DNA from: Desulfobacula sp964636495
Lineage (GTDB): Bacteria > Desulfobacterota > Desulfobacteria > Desulfobacterales > Desulfobacteraceae
Assembly (NCBI GenBank): GCA_964636495.1
Contig: CAZWSL010000005.1
Span: 1 to 64,000 of the forward strand
Reading direction: 5' to 3'
DNA length: 64,000 bases
Shown here: piece by piece, positions 54,911 to 63,882 of the stretch
Layout: each line of letters begins with the position of its first letter
How positions within the stretch are numbered: the stretch's first letter is position 1
Made by a program: the position numbers and the translations under genes
The notes under the pieces: model-generated
Told to the model about the DNA's origin: nothing
Databases searched by the model: none
Seen by the model: the letters and a program-made list of their open reading frames with translations, nothing else

Positions 54911-55785
54911 TACAGGAAATTAAATCTTATGCAAAAATAAACCTTTTTCTATACATTATTTCCAGACGGGAAAACGGGTATCACAATCTGCGCTCTCTGA
55001 TGACTCAGATTAATCTGCACGATGACATCTTTTTGGATTTTTCACAAAAAACAATGAACGTCTGCTGTGATCATCCTCAGGTTCCAGAAGACAGCTCTAA
55101 TATTGCATATAAAGCTGCAGATCGATTTTTCAAGCAGTTGAAAAGCCGGGGAGTGGATCACTGTAAAGGTATTTCTATCAAGATAGTGAAAAGAATTCCT
55201 CCAGGAGGTGGCCTCGGAGGCGGAAGCAGTAATGCCGCAGCAGTATTAAAAGCGTTAAACAACCACTATGAAAAGCCATTTTCAAAATCTCAGCTCATGG
55301 AAATTGGTCTGGATCTTGGAGCTGATGTCCCTTTTTTTCTATTTAATATGCCTGCCATTGCAGAAGGTGTTGGTGAGAAACTCAAAAAGATAGAGATTTT
55401 AAGACCCTATCATCTTGTATTATGTGATCCAGGTGTTCATGCTTCAACAGCAGAAGTATATAAAAATAGTGATTTTAAATTGACAACTGACCATAAATAT
55501 AATATAAAAAATGGTTTGAGCATATTGTTACGGGGAAATAAATTTGATATGCAGGACATCATGCATAATGATCTTGAAAGGTCAGCATGCAGATTATATC
55601 CTGAAATCAGAGAAACCAAAGAAGAGATGGAGTTGTTGCTGCAGAAAAAAGTGTTTATGACTGGGAGCGGCTCATCTCTTTTTGCACTTTTCTCAAAATA
55701 TGAAAATGCCTGCAAAGGTTTTGACAAAGTTTTGAAAAAAAGCAGCAAGAAAATATTTCTCACCTCGTTCAGGCAATGCTCATGA
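54907..55785 (+). CDS. ispE: 4-diphosphocytidyl-2-C-methyl-D-erythritol kinase
   Basis: This 292-residue GHMP kinase begins YAKINLFLYI and has the ATP loop PPGGGLGGGSSNAAAVL, followed by LGADVPFFL and the C-terminal MTGSGSSLFALF. It carries out the fourth step of the MEP isoprenoid pathway. The start is a TTG in TTGA overlapping the DUF1844 stop. The tRNA-Gln gene follows 11 bases later. Confidence 0.96.
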   Translation: MIQEIKSYAKINLFLYIISRRENGYHNLRSLMTQINLHDDIFLDFSQKTMNVCCDHPQVPEDSSNIAYKAADRFFKQLKSRGVDHCKGISIKIVKRIPPGGGLGGGSSNAAAVLKALNNHYEKPFSKSQLMEIGLDLGADVPFFLFNMPAIAEGVGEKLKKIEILRPYHLVLCDPGVHASTAEVYKNSDFKLTTDHKYNIKNGLSILLRGNKFDMQDIMHNDLERSACRLYPEIRETKEEMELLLQKKVFMTGSGSSLFALFSKYENACKGFDKVLKKSSKKIFLTSFRQCS

Positions 55786-55796
55786 TTTTATTGTAC

Positions 55797-55871
55797 TGGG
55801 GCGTCGTCAAGTGGTAAGACACAGGGTTTTGATCCCTGCATTCAGAGGTTCGAATCCTCTCGCCCCAGCCA
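55797..55871 (+). tRNA. tRNA-Gln (anticodon TTG)
   Basis: The acceptor TGGGGCG pairs with CGCCCCA. The anticodon stem CAGGG/CCCTG encloses TTTTGAT, giving TTG. The T arm AGAGGTTCGAATCCTCT is perfect and CCA is encoded. The presence of GatCA in this window fits indirect Gln-tRNA formation. Confidence 0.96.
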
Positions 55872-56088
55872 TAACTGGAAACTTAAAAGAGAAAGTGAGA
55901 TATTTGATCAATGCTTATTTTACTGCTGCACAGGTAAGAATCTGGTAAAAGCCTGTGGAGCACATTGAGAATTTAAGGATTATTTTTTATATCCCTGAAC
56001 AATTGAACAAAAAAAGCATTATAGACAAATCTTAGACTAAATTCACTTTAAGGCTTCCTTTACTTGTTATTTTTAAAAAGAGATAAAT

Positions 56089-57027
56089 ATGAATGGTCTA
56101 TCAATATTTGCCGGCAATTCAAATCCTATCCTGGCAGAAAGGATTTCTGAATTCCTTGCAAAACCATTGGGAAGATTAAAACTCAACCGTTTCAGTGATG
56201 GGGAAATCCAGGTTGAAATTAAAGAAAATGTCAGGCAGCAGGAGATATATTTAATTCAATCCACATGCAGTCCGGTTAATGACAACCTTTTTGAATTACT
56301 ACTCCTCATTGATGCTTTAAAACGCTCTTCAGCAAGCAGGATTATTGCAGTTGTCCCCTATTTTGGATACTCACGTCAAGATAAAAAGGTTTCTCCAAGG
56401 GTTCCCATAAGTGCCAAATTAGTTGCCGATCTTCTCGAGAAAACAGGTGTTCACAGAGTTATCACAATGGATCTGCATGCAGGACAGATTCAAGGATTTT
56501 TTAATTGCCCTGTAGACAATCTTTTTGCTGCTCCAATAATTATTGAAGATATTAAAGACCGCTATTCCGACAATCTGGTTGTTGTATCACCTGATGCTGG
56601 AGGGGTTGAAAGAGCAAGGGCTTATGCAAAACGGTTAAATGCCGCCCTTGCCATTATTGATAAAAGAAGAAGTGCACCCAATAAGGCAAAGGCCATGGCT
56701 ATCATAGGGGATGTTAAGGGGAAAACCACAATCATCCTCGATGACATGGTTGACACTGCCGGCACATTGACAGAAGCCAGCAATGTGATAATGGAAAAAG
56801 GGGCAAAAGAGGTTCATGCATATTGCACACATCCTGTACTTTCAGGACCGGCCATAAAACGAATTAACAAATCATCTTTAAGTTCTCTTGTTGTAACAGA
56901 TACAATCCCTCTATCAAAAGAGGCAAAAAACTGTGACAAGATCAAAACGCTTTCTGTTTCAAAACTGATTGGTGAAGCAATTATGCGAAGTTACAGGGGT
57001 GATTCTGTAAATTCATTGTTTGTATAA
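56089..57027 (+). CDS. prs: Ribose-phosphate pyrophosphokinase
   Basis: This 312-residue Prs has RFSDGEIQVEI, the ATP-binding RQDKKVSPRVPISAKLVADL, MDLHAGQIQGFF and the PRPP loop IILDDMVDTAGTL. It makes PRPP from ribose 5-phosphate and ATP. It is followed by rplY and pth in the same direction. About 215 bases before it contain no gene other than the tRNA-Gln. Confidence 0.97.
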   Translation: MNGLSIFAGNSNPILAERISEFLAKPLGRLKLNRFSDGEIQVEIKENVRQQEIYLIQSTCSPVNDNLFELLLLIDALKRSSASRIIAVVPYFGYSRQDKKVSPRVPISAKLVADLLEKTGVHRVITMDLHAGQIQGFFNCPVDNLFAAPIIIEDIKDRYSDNLVVVSPDAGGVERARAYAKRLNAALAIIDKRRSAPNKAKAMAIIGDVKGKTTIILDDMVDTAGTLTEASNVIMEKGAKEVHAYCTHPVLSGPAIKRINKSSLSSLVVTDTIPLSKEAKNCDKIKTLSVSKLIGEAIMRSYRGDSVNSLFV

Positions 57028-57081
57028 AAAATTGATATTAGATTTTAAGCATGTATTCATGCAGATATGGAGGAGAGAACT

Positions 57082-57738
57082 GTGGATTTAATTAAATTAA
57101 ACGCAAAACTCAGAGAAGAGAGCGGCAAAGGTGCTGCAAGACGAATAAGGCAAAACAATAATATTCCTGGAATTGTCTATGGATCAAAAAAAGATCCTGT
57201 TATGCTTTCAGTGGATGCCATAGAGTTTGATAAAATAATCAGGGAAAACGGATCTACAGGTCTTTTTTTCAATCTGAAAATTGAAGGAAGCAACAGCAAA
57301 GATAAAATTGTCATGCTCAAAGATATGCAGATGGATACTTTTTCATTGAACTACCTGCATATTGATCTGCACGAAATTGATATGGATACCAAGGTTACCA
57401 TCAGCATTCCTGTTGAAACTGTCGGTTCAAGCAAAGGAGTCGAATCAGGCGGTGTTATTCAGACTATCAGGCGCGAACTTGAAATTCTCTGTAAACCTGC
57501 TGATACTCCGGACAGTATACAGATTGATATTACCGATCTTGAGATTGGTGACTCAATCCATGTTGAAGATATTGATCTTGGCGAAACCATTGAAATACCC
57601 CATGAGGTGAATTTCACAATTATTACCATTTTAGCACCGACTGCTAAAAGTGAAGATGATGGTGAAGATGAAGATCTCCTGGAAATGGGAGATGCTGAAG
57701 AAGATGTCAGCGATGCAGATACTGCTGCATCAAATTAA
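57082..57738 (+). CDS. rplY: Ribosomal protein bL25, long (Ctc) form
   Basis: This protein of about 218 residues begins at the GTG at 57082, which follows GGAGG at normal spacing and gives the family start LIKLNAKLREESGKGAARR. An ATG at 57067 is too close to the same site. The C-terminal Ctc (TL5) domain extends from about residue 95. The tail after about 190 is very acidic. It binds 5S rRNA. Confidence 0.95.
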   Translation: MDLIKLNAKLREESGKGAARRIRQNNNIPGIVYGSKKDPVMLSVDAIEFDKIIRENGSTGLFFNLKIEGSNSKDKIVMLKDMQMDTFSLNYLHIDLHEIDMDTKVTISIPVETVGSSKGVESGGVIQTIRRELEILCKPADTPDSIQIDITDLEIGDSIHVEDIDLGETIEIPHEVNFTIITILAPTAKSEDDGEDEDLLEMGDAEEDVSDADTAASN

Positions 57739-57752
57739 TAAAAAAAGTGTAG

Positions 57753-58346
57753 ATGTCAGATTCAAATTTTAAAATTATTGCGGGTCTGGGAAATCCGGGA
57801 AAAGATTATACCCAGACCCGTCATAATATTGGCTTTCTGGCGCTTGACTCCCTGGCTTCAAAATCCCACCTCTTTATTGACAAATCCCGCTTTGATTCAA
57901 AATATGTAAAAGCAAGAATTCAAGGCGTACCACTCTTTCTTATAAAACCGTTAACCTATATGAACAGAAGTGGTTTTCCAATACACAGATTTGCTTCATA
58001 TTATAAAATTGCCATGGAAAATATCATTATTATACATGATGATATGGATCTTGATTTTGGAAAAATTAAAATTGTAAAAAACCGTGGTCATGGTGGTCAT
58101 AACGGGGTTCGATCAATCATTGATATTTTTGGAAAAAAAGATTGTGTGCGGGTTCGTATAGGGGTAGGCCATCCCAGATCCCAAAAAAACAAGAGAGCAA
58201 ACCATACCATAGGACATGTTCTTGGTAATTTTTCAAAAGATGAAATAGAAAAACTGGACTCAGTAATCGATACAGTTTGCGATGCCACACTGCACATCAT
58301 CAGCAAAGGGGTTACATCAGCAATGAATTATTTTAACAACAGGTAA
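57753..58346 (+). CDS. pth: Peptidyl-tRNA hydrolase
   Basis: This 197-residue protein has GLGNPGKDYTQTRHNIGF with the catalytic His, LIKPLTYMNRSG and the GGHNGVRSI motif with DDMDLDFGKI before it. It releases peptides from stalled peptidyl-tRNA. The start is 14 bases after rplY. The rplY-pth order is common. Confidence 0.97.
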   Translation: MSDSNFKIIAGLGNPGKDYTQTRHNIGFLALDSLASKSHLFIDKSRFDSKYVKARIQGVPLFLIKPLTYMNRSGFPIHRFASYYKIAMENIIIIHDDMDLDFGKIKIVKNRGHGGHNGVRSIIDIFGKKDCVRVRIGVGHPRSQKNKRANHTIGHVLGNFSKDEIEKLDSVIDTVCDATLHIISKGVTSAMNYFNNR

Positions 58347-58483
58347 AAAACCGTGTAATTTCAAGACGGTATTCTTGCATCTGAAGTGTAAAAAAAATAA
58401 TTTTATTGACAATATTGTAAAAATATGATTATTTACGTGAGGATGGGCTAATTGTTCTTACTAAAAGAAAGGTGGTACAGCTA

Positions 58484-59017
58484 ATGGGTGCAAACTCTAA
58501 AACAACCAGGGCGAAAAAATCATCAAAAAAAATAAAAGAATTTTTTAAAGGAGATTTAGCAGTTTATCCTGCACACGGAGTAGGCTGCATTGAGTCAATT
58601 GAGAGTAAACAGATCAACGGTGACACCATGAATTTCTACATGATGAAAATTGTGGAAAATGGTATGGTAATCATGATTCCAACTTCCAATGTGGAATCTG
58701 TAGGTTTAAGGGAGGTCATTCCGGAAACTGAAGTACCTGAAGTATACAAAGTCATGCAGGAAAAAGGTCAGGGTGCTGATAACCAGACCTGGAACCGCAG
58801 ATACAGAGAATATATGGACAAAATAAAAACCGGTTCAATATATGATGTAGCTGAAGTTTTCAGGGATCTTTTTAATTTAAAACTTGAAAAAGATCTATCC
58901 TTTGGAGAGCGTAAACTTCTTGACACAGCTCAGAATCTGCTGGTTCAGGAGTTATCTACAGCCAAAGACATAGATGAAGATGCAATGATGCAGGAAATTG
59001 AAAATCTTTTTAATTAA
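58484..59017 (+). CDS. carD: CarD-family transcription regulator
   Basis: This protein of about 177 residues starts at the ATG at 58484 with AAAGGTGG seven bases before it. The N-terminal Tudor-like RNA-polymerase-interacting domain reads KGDLAVYPAHGVGCIESIES, and the C-terminal helical part (SFGERKLLDTAQNLLVQEL) matches the family. CarD stabilises open complexes at promoters. A terminator follows. Confidence 0.95.
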   Translation: MGANSKTTRAKKSSKKIKEFFKGDLAVYPAHGVGCIESIESKQINGDTMNFYMMKIVENGMVIMIPTSNVESVGLREVIPETEVPEVYKVMQEKGQGADNQTWNRRYREYMDKIKTGSIYDVAEVFRDLFNLKLEKDLSFGERKLLDTAQNLLVQELSTAKDIDEDAMMQEIENLFN

Positions 59018-59043
59018 TAACCAGATATCATAAGCACAATTAT

Positions 59044-59085
59044 AAAAACCGGCAGGCTGTAAAAAGCCTGTCGGTTTTTATTTTG
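59044..59085 (+). terminator. Rho-independent terminator after carD
   Basis: AAAAACCGGCAGGCT (59044-59058) pairs with AGCCTGTCGGTTTTT (59065-59079) with one G-U pair, and a T-rich tail follows. The next gene begins 14 bases after the stem, at 59093. Confidence 0.93.
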
Positions 59086-59092
59086 CAGTCAA

Positions 59093-60019
59093 ATGAAAAC
59101 AATCGACATCATTATCCATAATAATTTAGAAGCAACGCGGCTTGACACATTAGTTTCAAATTTTGACAGCAGTTGTTCAAGAGCAAAAGCTGCCCGCCTG
59201 ATAAACAGCAACCAGATTGTTGTTAATAATGTTAAGAAAAAACCAGGGTATAAAGTAAAACCTGGCGACATCGTGCAGGGAAAAATTCCAGATTCAGACC
59301 CTGTTACATCTGTTGAACCGGAAAACATTGACATGGATATTGTATTTGAAGACAGCCATATTATTATCATAGACAAGAAACCGGGCACTGTCGTCCATCC
59401 TGCACCTGGCAATATGTCCAAAACCATTGTAAATGCACTGCTGTACCATGCACCGGAAATAATAAACTGCGGGGATGACTTATTCAGACCCGGTATCGTC
59501 CACAGGCTTGATAAGGATACGTCAGGCCTCATGGTGATTGCCAGAACCAGTCAGGCTCTGCATTTTCTGAAAAGAGAATTTAAACAGCGACGGGTGAGAA
59601 AACAATACCTCGCCCTTGTTACAGGGGAATTAAAAAAAGACTCCGGCTCCATCAGGCTTCCCATTGGCAGACACCCGAAAAAAAGAAAAATGATGGCCGT
59701 AAACAAGGAATCCGGCAAGACTGCCATAACCGACTGGAGAGTAAAAGAGAGATATAATCATGCCTGTCTTGTTGAAGCTTCATTAAAAACCGGCAGAACA
59801 CATCAGATACGTGTACATTTTTATGCCATTGACCACCCTCTGATCGGTGATCCCGTCTATCAGTATAAAAGATTCCGGAAACAGAACAGTGCTGCAAGAC
59901 AGATGCTTCATTCATGGCAGCTTGAATTCAGCCATCCGTATACCGGCAGGCGAATCTCCTTCAAAACTGGCTTACCTGAAGATTTTATAAACACCATGAT
60001 CATGCTGAAAACCAGTTAA
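59093..60019 (+). CDS. rluD: 23S rRNA pseudouridine synthase, RluD-type
   Basis: This 308-residue protein has an N-terminal S4 domain (about 10-80: ARLINSNQIVVNNVKKKPGYKV) and the RluA/RluD catalytic motif HRLDKDTSGLMVIA with its Asp, then GRTHQIRVH. RluD modifies helix 69 of 23S rRNA; a related RluC-type target is possible. It is followed one base later by the second phosphopantetheinyl transferase. Confidence 0.93.
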   Translation: MKTIDIIIHNNLEATRLDTLVSNFDSSCSRAKAARLINSNQIVVNNVKKKPGYKVKPGDIVQGKIPDSDPVTSVEPENIDMDIVFEDSHIIIIDKKPGTVVHPAPGNMSKTIVNALLYHAPEIINCGDDLFRPGIVHRLDKDTSGLMVIARTSQALHFLKREFKQRRVRKQYLALVTGELKKDSGSIRLPIGRHPKKRKMMAVNKESGKTAITDWRVKERYNHACLVEASLKTGRTHQIRVHFYAIDHPLIGDPVYQYKRFRKQNSAARQMLHSWQLEFSHPYTGRRISFKTGLPEDFINTMIMLKTS

Positions 60020-60020
60020 T

Positions 60021-60758
60021 ATGACTTCAACTTTTCTAAATAACATTAAAATCAACAGAATACACCCGGATAAGGAATCAGAGATCTGGTTCAGTGAAAT
60101 ATCTGAGATCACCCAATCACTCTTATGTGACAAAACAGTTTATGATTCCAGTCAAATTAAAAACATCCTGTTTTCAAAAGATCATTTCAGCATATCTTTT
60201 TTAAGCGGTGATGAAATAGACACACTTAATGGTTTTAAAGCCATGAAAAAACAGATAGAGTGGATGAGCGGCAGGTATCTTATCAAGCTGATGATAAAAT
60301 ATCATTTTTTCCATGATCTGCCCCTTGAAAAAATTAATCTTGCCTATCTTGATGAAGGAGCTCCATTTCTGACCTGCGATCCGGATATTCCTTTTTCCAT
60401 TTCTCACAGTAATAATTACGCAGTGGCAGTATGCTGTAAAAACAGAAAAAAAACAGTGGGTATTGATATTGAAAAAATCACAGAAAAAACAGATACACTG
60501 TTTTTAAAAACAGCATTTACAAAAAAAGAAATCTCATATCTGCAGGATAATGCAGCCTCTGTTTTCAGGAACTGGACTATTAAGGAGGCTTACTTAAAAT
60601 ATATAAAAAAAGGGTTTAATGAGAGTCTTCATAATGTAGAAATCATCGGCAATGACATATGGCACAACAAAACACGAATAAAAGTGAATGTATTCTCCAC
60701 ATTGATCAGTGAAAATTACATTTTATCCCTGGTTTCCAAGGGAAACGGGCACTTGTAA
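60021..60758 (+). CDS. Second 4'-phosphopantetheinyl transferase (Sfp-like)
   Basis: This 245-residue protein has a PFSISHSNNYAVAVCC strand, VGIDIEKI and FRNWTIKEAYLKYIKKG, the Sfp/AcpT-type motifs. The C-terminal segment ends ILSLVSKGNGHL, and the last few codons read into the sequence of the truncated dehydrogenase that follows. The natural end of the protein may therefore have been lost or replaced. It begins one base after the rluD stop. Confidence 0.85.
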   Translation: MTSTFLNNIKINRIHPDKESEIWFSEISEITQSLLCDKTVYDSSQIKNILFSKDHFSISFLSGDEIDTLNGFKAMKKQIEWMSGRYLIKLMIKYHFFHDLPLEKINLAYLDEGAPFLTCDPDIPFSISHSNNYAVAVCCKNRKKTVGIDIEKITEKTDTLFLKTAFTKKEISYLQDNAASVFRNWTIKEAYLKYIKKGFNESLHNVEIIGNDIWHNKTRIKVNVFSTLISENYILSLVSKGNGHL

Positions 60759-61207
60759 CGGGGGGAACAAAAGGGATTGGCTATGCCATTGCCAGGGAGA
60801 TACTGGACAGGGGCGGGGAGGTCTGTATTGTTGCGCGTAACGACCACTTGATTGACGATCGGCTGATTTCATGGGAAAAAAAGGGATTCAAGGTTTTTGG
60901 GACTTCCGGTGATGTTTCAGCAAAAGCGGCTGTCTTCCAGCTGACAAAAAATCTTTGTGTTGAATGGGCCTCCCATGGGATCCGGGTGAATGCCGTTGCC
61001 CCCTGGTATACCAAAACACCATTGGTTGAAACCGTGTTAAAAGACAAGGCATACCTGGCATCTGTTCTTGACAGGACCCCGTTAGGCAGAGTTGTTGGAC
61101 CTGAAGAGATTGCCTCTGTGGCGGCATTTCTGTGCATGCCGGCGGCCTCCTATGTGACGGGTCAGTGTGTGGCCGTGGACGGCGGATTCATGGTAAATGG
61201 ATTCTGA
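60737..61207 (+). pseudogene. Short-chain dehydrogenase remnant, 5' truncated and internally deleted
   Basis: The frame encodes the SDR cofactor strand and loop (KRALVTGGTKGIGYAIAREIL) and then GTSGDVSAK. It jumps straight to the helix after the catalytic Tyr-Lys (AKAAVFQLTKNLCVEWA) and runs to the normal end (GQCVAVDGGFMVNG). The central part with NNAG, the catalytic Ser and the Tyr is missing. No start codon precedes the glycine loop; the frame opens inside the phosphopantetheinyl transferase gene. It cannot be an active SDR. Confidence 0.8.
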
Positions 61208-61298
61208 TCTGTTTTAAAACCTGGCCTGTTCCGGTTTGAATTATGGTTCCAGATGATGTAAGAAAATAGGATCGGGAAAAATTATCAGGGAGATGGAT

Positions 61299-61772
61299 AT
61301 GAATTTAGAAGAACTGAATCTGCTTGAACAGAGAAAAATTGAAGCAGCCATTGCCGCACCCATTCTTCAGGGGTATGTTGAAAAACTGGGTCGCAGCAAA
61401 GCGCTTTCCATTGCCATGGAGGTGATCGAAAAATTATCCAGAGACAAAGGGCGAAAAGCTGCACGGGAAAAGGGGTCTCAAAGCCTAAAGGATCTTGCTC
61501 AGATCATGAAATCCTGGTCTGGCAACGGCCTGCTCGAAGAAGAAATTATAGAAGAGAGTGAAACCCGGTATTTCTTCAACGTCATCCGGTGCCGCTACGC
61601 CGAGGTCTATGAAAGCATCGGCGTAAAAGAGTTTGGCTATTGTCTTTCCTGCTGCCGTGACCAGCCCTTTGTTGAAGGATTTAACCCAGAAATAAAATTT
61701 AAAAGAACCCAGACCATCATGGAAGGGGCTCCTCATTGTGATTTTCGTTTTTCCCTGGACTCAAAACCATAA
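61299..61772 (+). CDS. L-2-amino-thiazoline-4-carboxylate hydrolase family protein
   Basis: This protein of about 157 residues starts at the ATG at 61299 (AGGGAG six bases upstream). The second half carries features of the L-ATC hydrolase family: CRYAEVYESIGV, a CLSCCRDQPFVEGFNPEIKF segment and TQTIMEGAPHCDFRF. Such enzymes open the thiazoline ring on the route from ATC to cysteine, but most family members are uncharacterised. It lies in a GC-richer region with two other hydrolase-like genes. Confidence 0.72.
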   Translation: MNLEELNLLEQRKIEAAIAAPILQGYVEKLGRSKALSIAMEVIEKLSRDKGRKAAREKGSQSLKDLAQIMKSWSGNGLLEEEIIEESETRYFFNVIRCRYAEVYESIGVKEFGYCLSCCRDQPFVEGFNPEIKFKRTQTIMEGAPHCDFRFSLDSKP

Positions 61773-61871
61773 ATCACCTGCTTTTCGACCCTTTGCATGG
61801 CCTGCAGCTTACAGCTAAAGCAAATTTGACTCGTGAAATATCCGGTGAAACAGATGAAGAAAGGAGATCGC

Positions 61872-62864
61872 ATGGAAACAAGGAGTGAGGGTGGTTTGCA
61901 TGACCGGGCAATAGTCATTGACGGCCTCCAGATCAGCAAGTGGTGCCAAACGGTTTTTCAGAACAACCGGAAGGGGGGGGTGTCAGCTCTGACGGCGACC
62001 ACGGCTGTTCATGAAAATTTTCGCGAGACCATCCGGAATATCAGTGCATGGGATCACCTGTTCAGAAAATATTCCGATCTCATTGTGCCGGTTAAAACCA
62101 CGGCCGATATCAAGACGGCAAAATCAGCCGGCAAAACAGGGATCATCCTGGGATTCCAGAACAGCGTCCCTGTTGAAGACGACCTGGACCTGCTCGCCAT
62201 CTTTCACGCACTGGGTGTCAGGGTTATCCAGCTGACCTATATGGAGGCCAATTATGCGGGTCAGGGGTGTCTTGAACGCATTGATGCCGGTCTCACAAAT
62301 TTTGGCCGGGAAATGATAGAACAGATGAACCGGCTTGGGATTCTTGTGGATCTTTCCCATGTGGGATACCGCACCACCATGGACGCCATTGCAGCCTCAA
62401 AAAAACCCGTGGCTTTTACCCACGCCAATCCAAAGAGTTTGTGGAATCATCCGCGCAATAAGAGTGATGAACAAATTAAAGCCGTAGCACGCCGCGGCGG
62501 CGTGGTCGGGGCCACCATCTTTCCGGCGTTTTTACCTTCAGGGAATAAGGCCACCATCGAGGAGTACATCGATGTCATCCTCTACCTGGCGGATATGGTG
62601 GGAATAGACCATGTGGCAATAGGAACCGATTTCACGGAAAACCAGCCAAGGGCATTTTTTGACTGGCTGCTGACGGGAAAAAGCAAAAAAGGGCCGGCAA
62701 TGACCCTGGAACATCCCCTCTCCAACCCCAGGGGGATAGCAGATCCCCGTGATTTTCCCAATATTACGCGGACGCTTCAGACCCGGGGACTTCGAGCAGC
62801 AGATATTGAAAAAATCCTGGGCTTGAACTGGTTGAGACTGTACAGGACGGTGTGGGAAAGATAG
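61872..62864 (+). CDS. Peptidase M19 (renal dipeptidase) family protein with altered active site
   Basis: This protein of about 330 residues starts at the ATG at 61872, five bases after AAGGAG. The barrel shows VDLSHVG, FTHANPKS and AIGTDF, corresponding to conserved His and Asp positions of M19. The usual N-terminal HxD metal motif reads DGLQISKW, and the bridging Glu region reads GFQNSVP, so key ligands of the zinc pair are missing. Normal dipeptidase activity is therefore doubtful. It lies between the L-ATC hydrolase and carbon-nitrogen hydrolase genes. Confidence 0.75.
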   Translation: METRSEGGLHDRAIVIDGLQISKWCQTVFQNNRKGGVSALTATTAVHENFRETIRNISAWDHLFRKYSDLIVPVKTTADIKTAKSAGKTGIILGFQNSVPVEDDLDLLAIFHALGVRVIQLTYMEANYAGQGCLERIDAGLTNFGREMIEQMNRLGILVDLSHVGYRTTMDAIAASKKPVAFTHANPKSLWNHPRNKSDEQIKAVARRGGVVGATIFPAFLPSGNKATIEEYIDVILYLADMVGIDHVAIGTDFTENQPRAFFDWLLTGKSKKGPAMTLEHPLSNPRGIADPRDFPNITRTLQTRGLRAADIEKILGLNWLRLYRTVWER

Positions 62865-62976
62865 GAACAAGAATGGATCCTGGTCCGGGAAAAAACAAAA
62901 ATCACAAAAAACAATCATCATTCATATGGGGACAAAACAGGACAACCGAGATAGAAGTCAAACAAGAGGGAAAAAT

Positions 62977-63795
62977 ATGACAAAAGAAAAAATTGCCGTT
63001 GCCGGAATTCAAATACCACAAGTGACGGGAAACCGTCAGGCTAACATTGAAACGGCAATTGAGGCCATCACGGCAGCTCCCGGCCATGACATCTATGTGC
63101 TACCGGAACTTTCAAGCCCGGGGTATGGCATGGACGTGTTCTGTGCACTTGAAGATCTGGCCGAAGATATCATAGGACCAAGTTTCAGTGCTTTCTCTGA
63201 TCTGGCGAGAAAACAGGACTGTTTCATCTGCTATGGTTTCCCAAGACGGGCAGGAGACGGCAAATTTAATATTTCCACATCTGTGGTGGATCCAGAAGGA
63301 AATCTTGTGGCCACCTATGACAAATGGCATGTGTGCAGTACGGGTGTGTGCTGTGAAAAAGATTATTTCGTTTCGGGCGATCACCCCCCTGCTGCTTTTG
63401 AAGTGAAGGGCATACAGGTGGGCCTGGCCATCTGCTATGATATCCGCTTCCCTGAACTGACACGCAAACTTACCCTGGAGAAAAATATTTCATTATTGCT
63501 GCATCCGGGCGGATGGCCCAGGGACGAGGGCTTTCCCACCTGGCATACATTTTTAAAAGTCAGGGCCATGGAGAATTCCATCTATATCATGAGTGCAAAC
63601 TGGGCCGGCCCGGATAATGGGGGTACGGCATTTTGTCCGCCGTTTCTTGATGAAGCGCAGTATAAACTGGAACACCTCGGGAAAGCCCCGGGGGTGCTCA
63701 ATGGAATTGTTGACCCGGGCTATCTTGAAGAATTGAGGCACCGGTGTCCCTATCTTCTGGACAGGAATATCCATATGTACGGGGCGGACAGGTGA
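62977..63795 (+). CDS. Carbon-nitrogen hydrolase (nitrilase superfamily)
   Basis: This protein of about 272 residues starts at the ATG at 62977 (AGAGGG upstream). The catalytic triad is visible: Glu in VLPELSSPGYGMD, Lys in TYDKWHV and Cys in AICYDIRFPEL. Family members hydrolyse amides, carbamoyl amino acids or nitriles. The neighbouring L-ATC hydrolase relative raises the possibility of a carbamoyl substrate (inference). It is the last complete gene in the window. Confidence 0.88.
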   Translation: MTKEKIAVAGIQIPQVTGNRQANIETAIEAITAAPGHDIYVLPELSSPGYGMDVFCALEDLAEDIIGPSFSAFSDLARKQDCFICYGFPRRAGDGKFNISTSVVDPEGNLVATYDKWHVCSTGVCCEKDYFVSGDHPPAAFEVKGIQVGLAICYDIRFPELTRKLTLEKNISLLLHPGGWPRDEGFPTWHTFLKVRAMENSIYIMSANWAGPDNGGTAFCPPFLDEAQYKLEHLGKAPGVLNGIVDPGYLEELRHRCPYLLDRNIHMYGADR

Positions 63796-63882
63796 TTTTA
63801 AGACTGTCAAACCGGTCTGAACGGGCATGGGGTTCATCATAAGAAACCCACTGGCGGTTGCCTTGAATTTAAGGAGAAGAAA

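Noticed and set aside
58406..58435. Promoter before carD (TTGACA present)
   Set aside because: No acceptable -10 hexamer lies at 16-18 bases; the best alternatives match only two or three positions.
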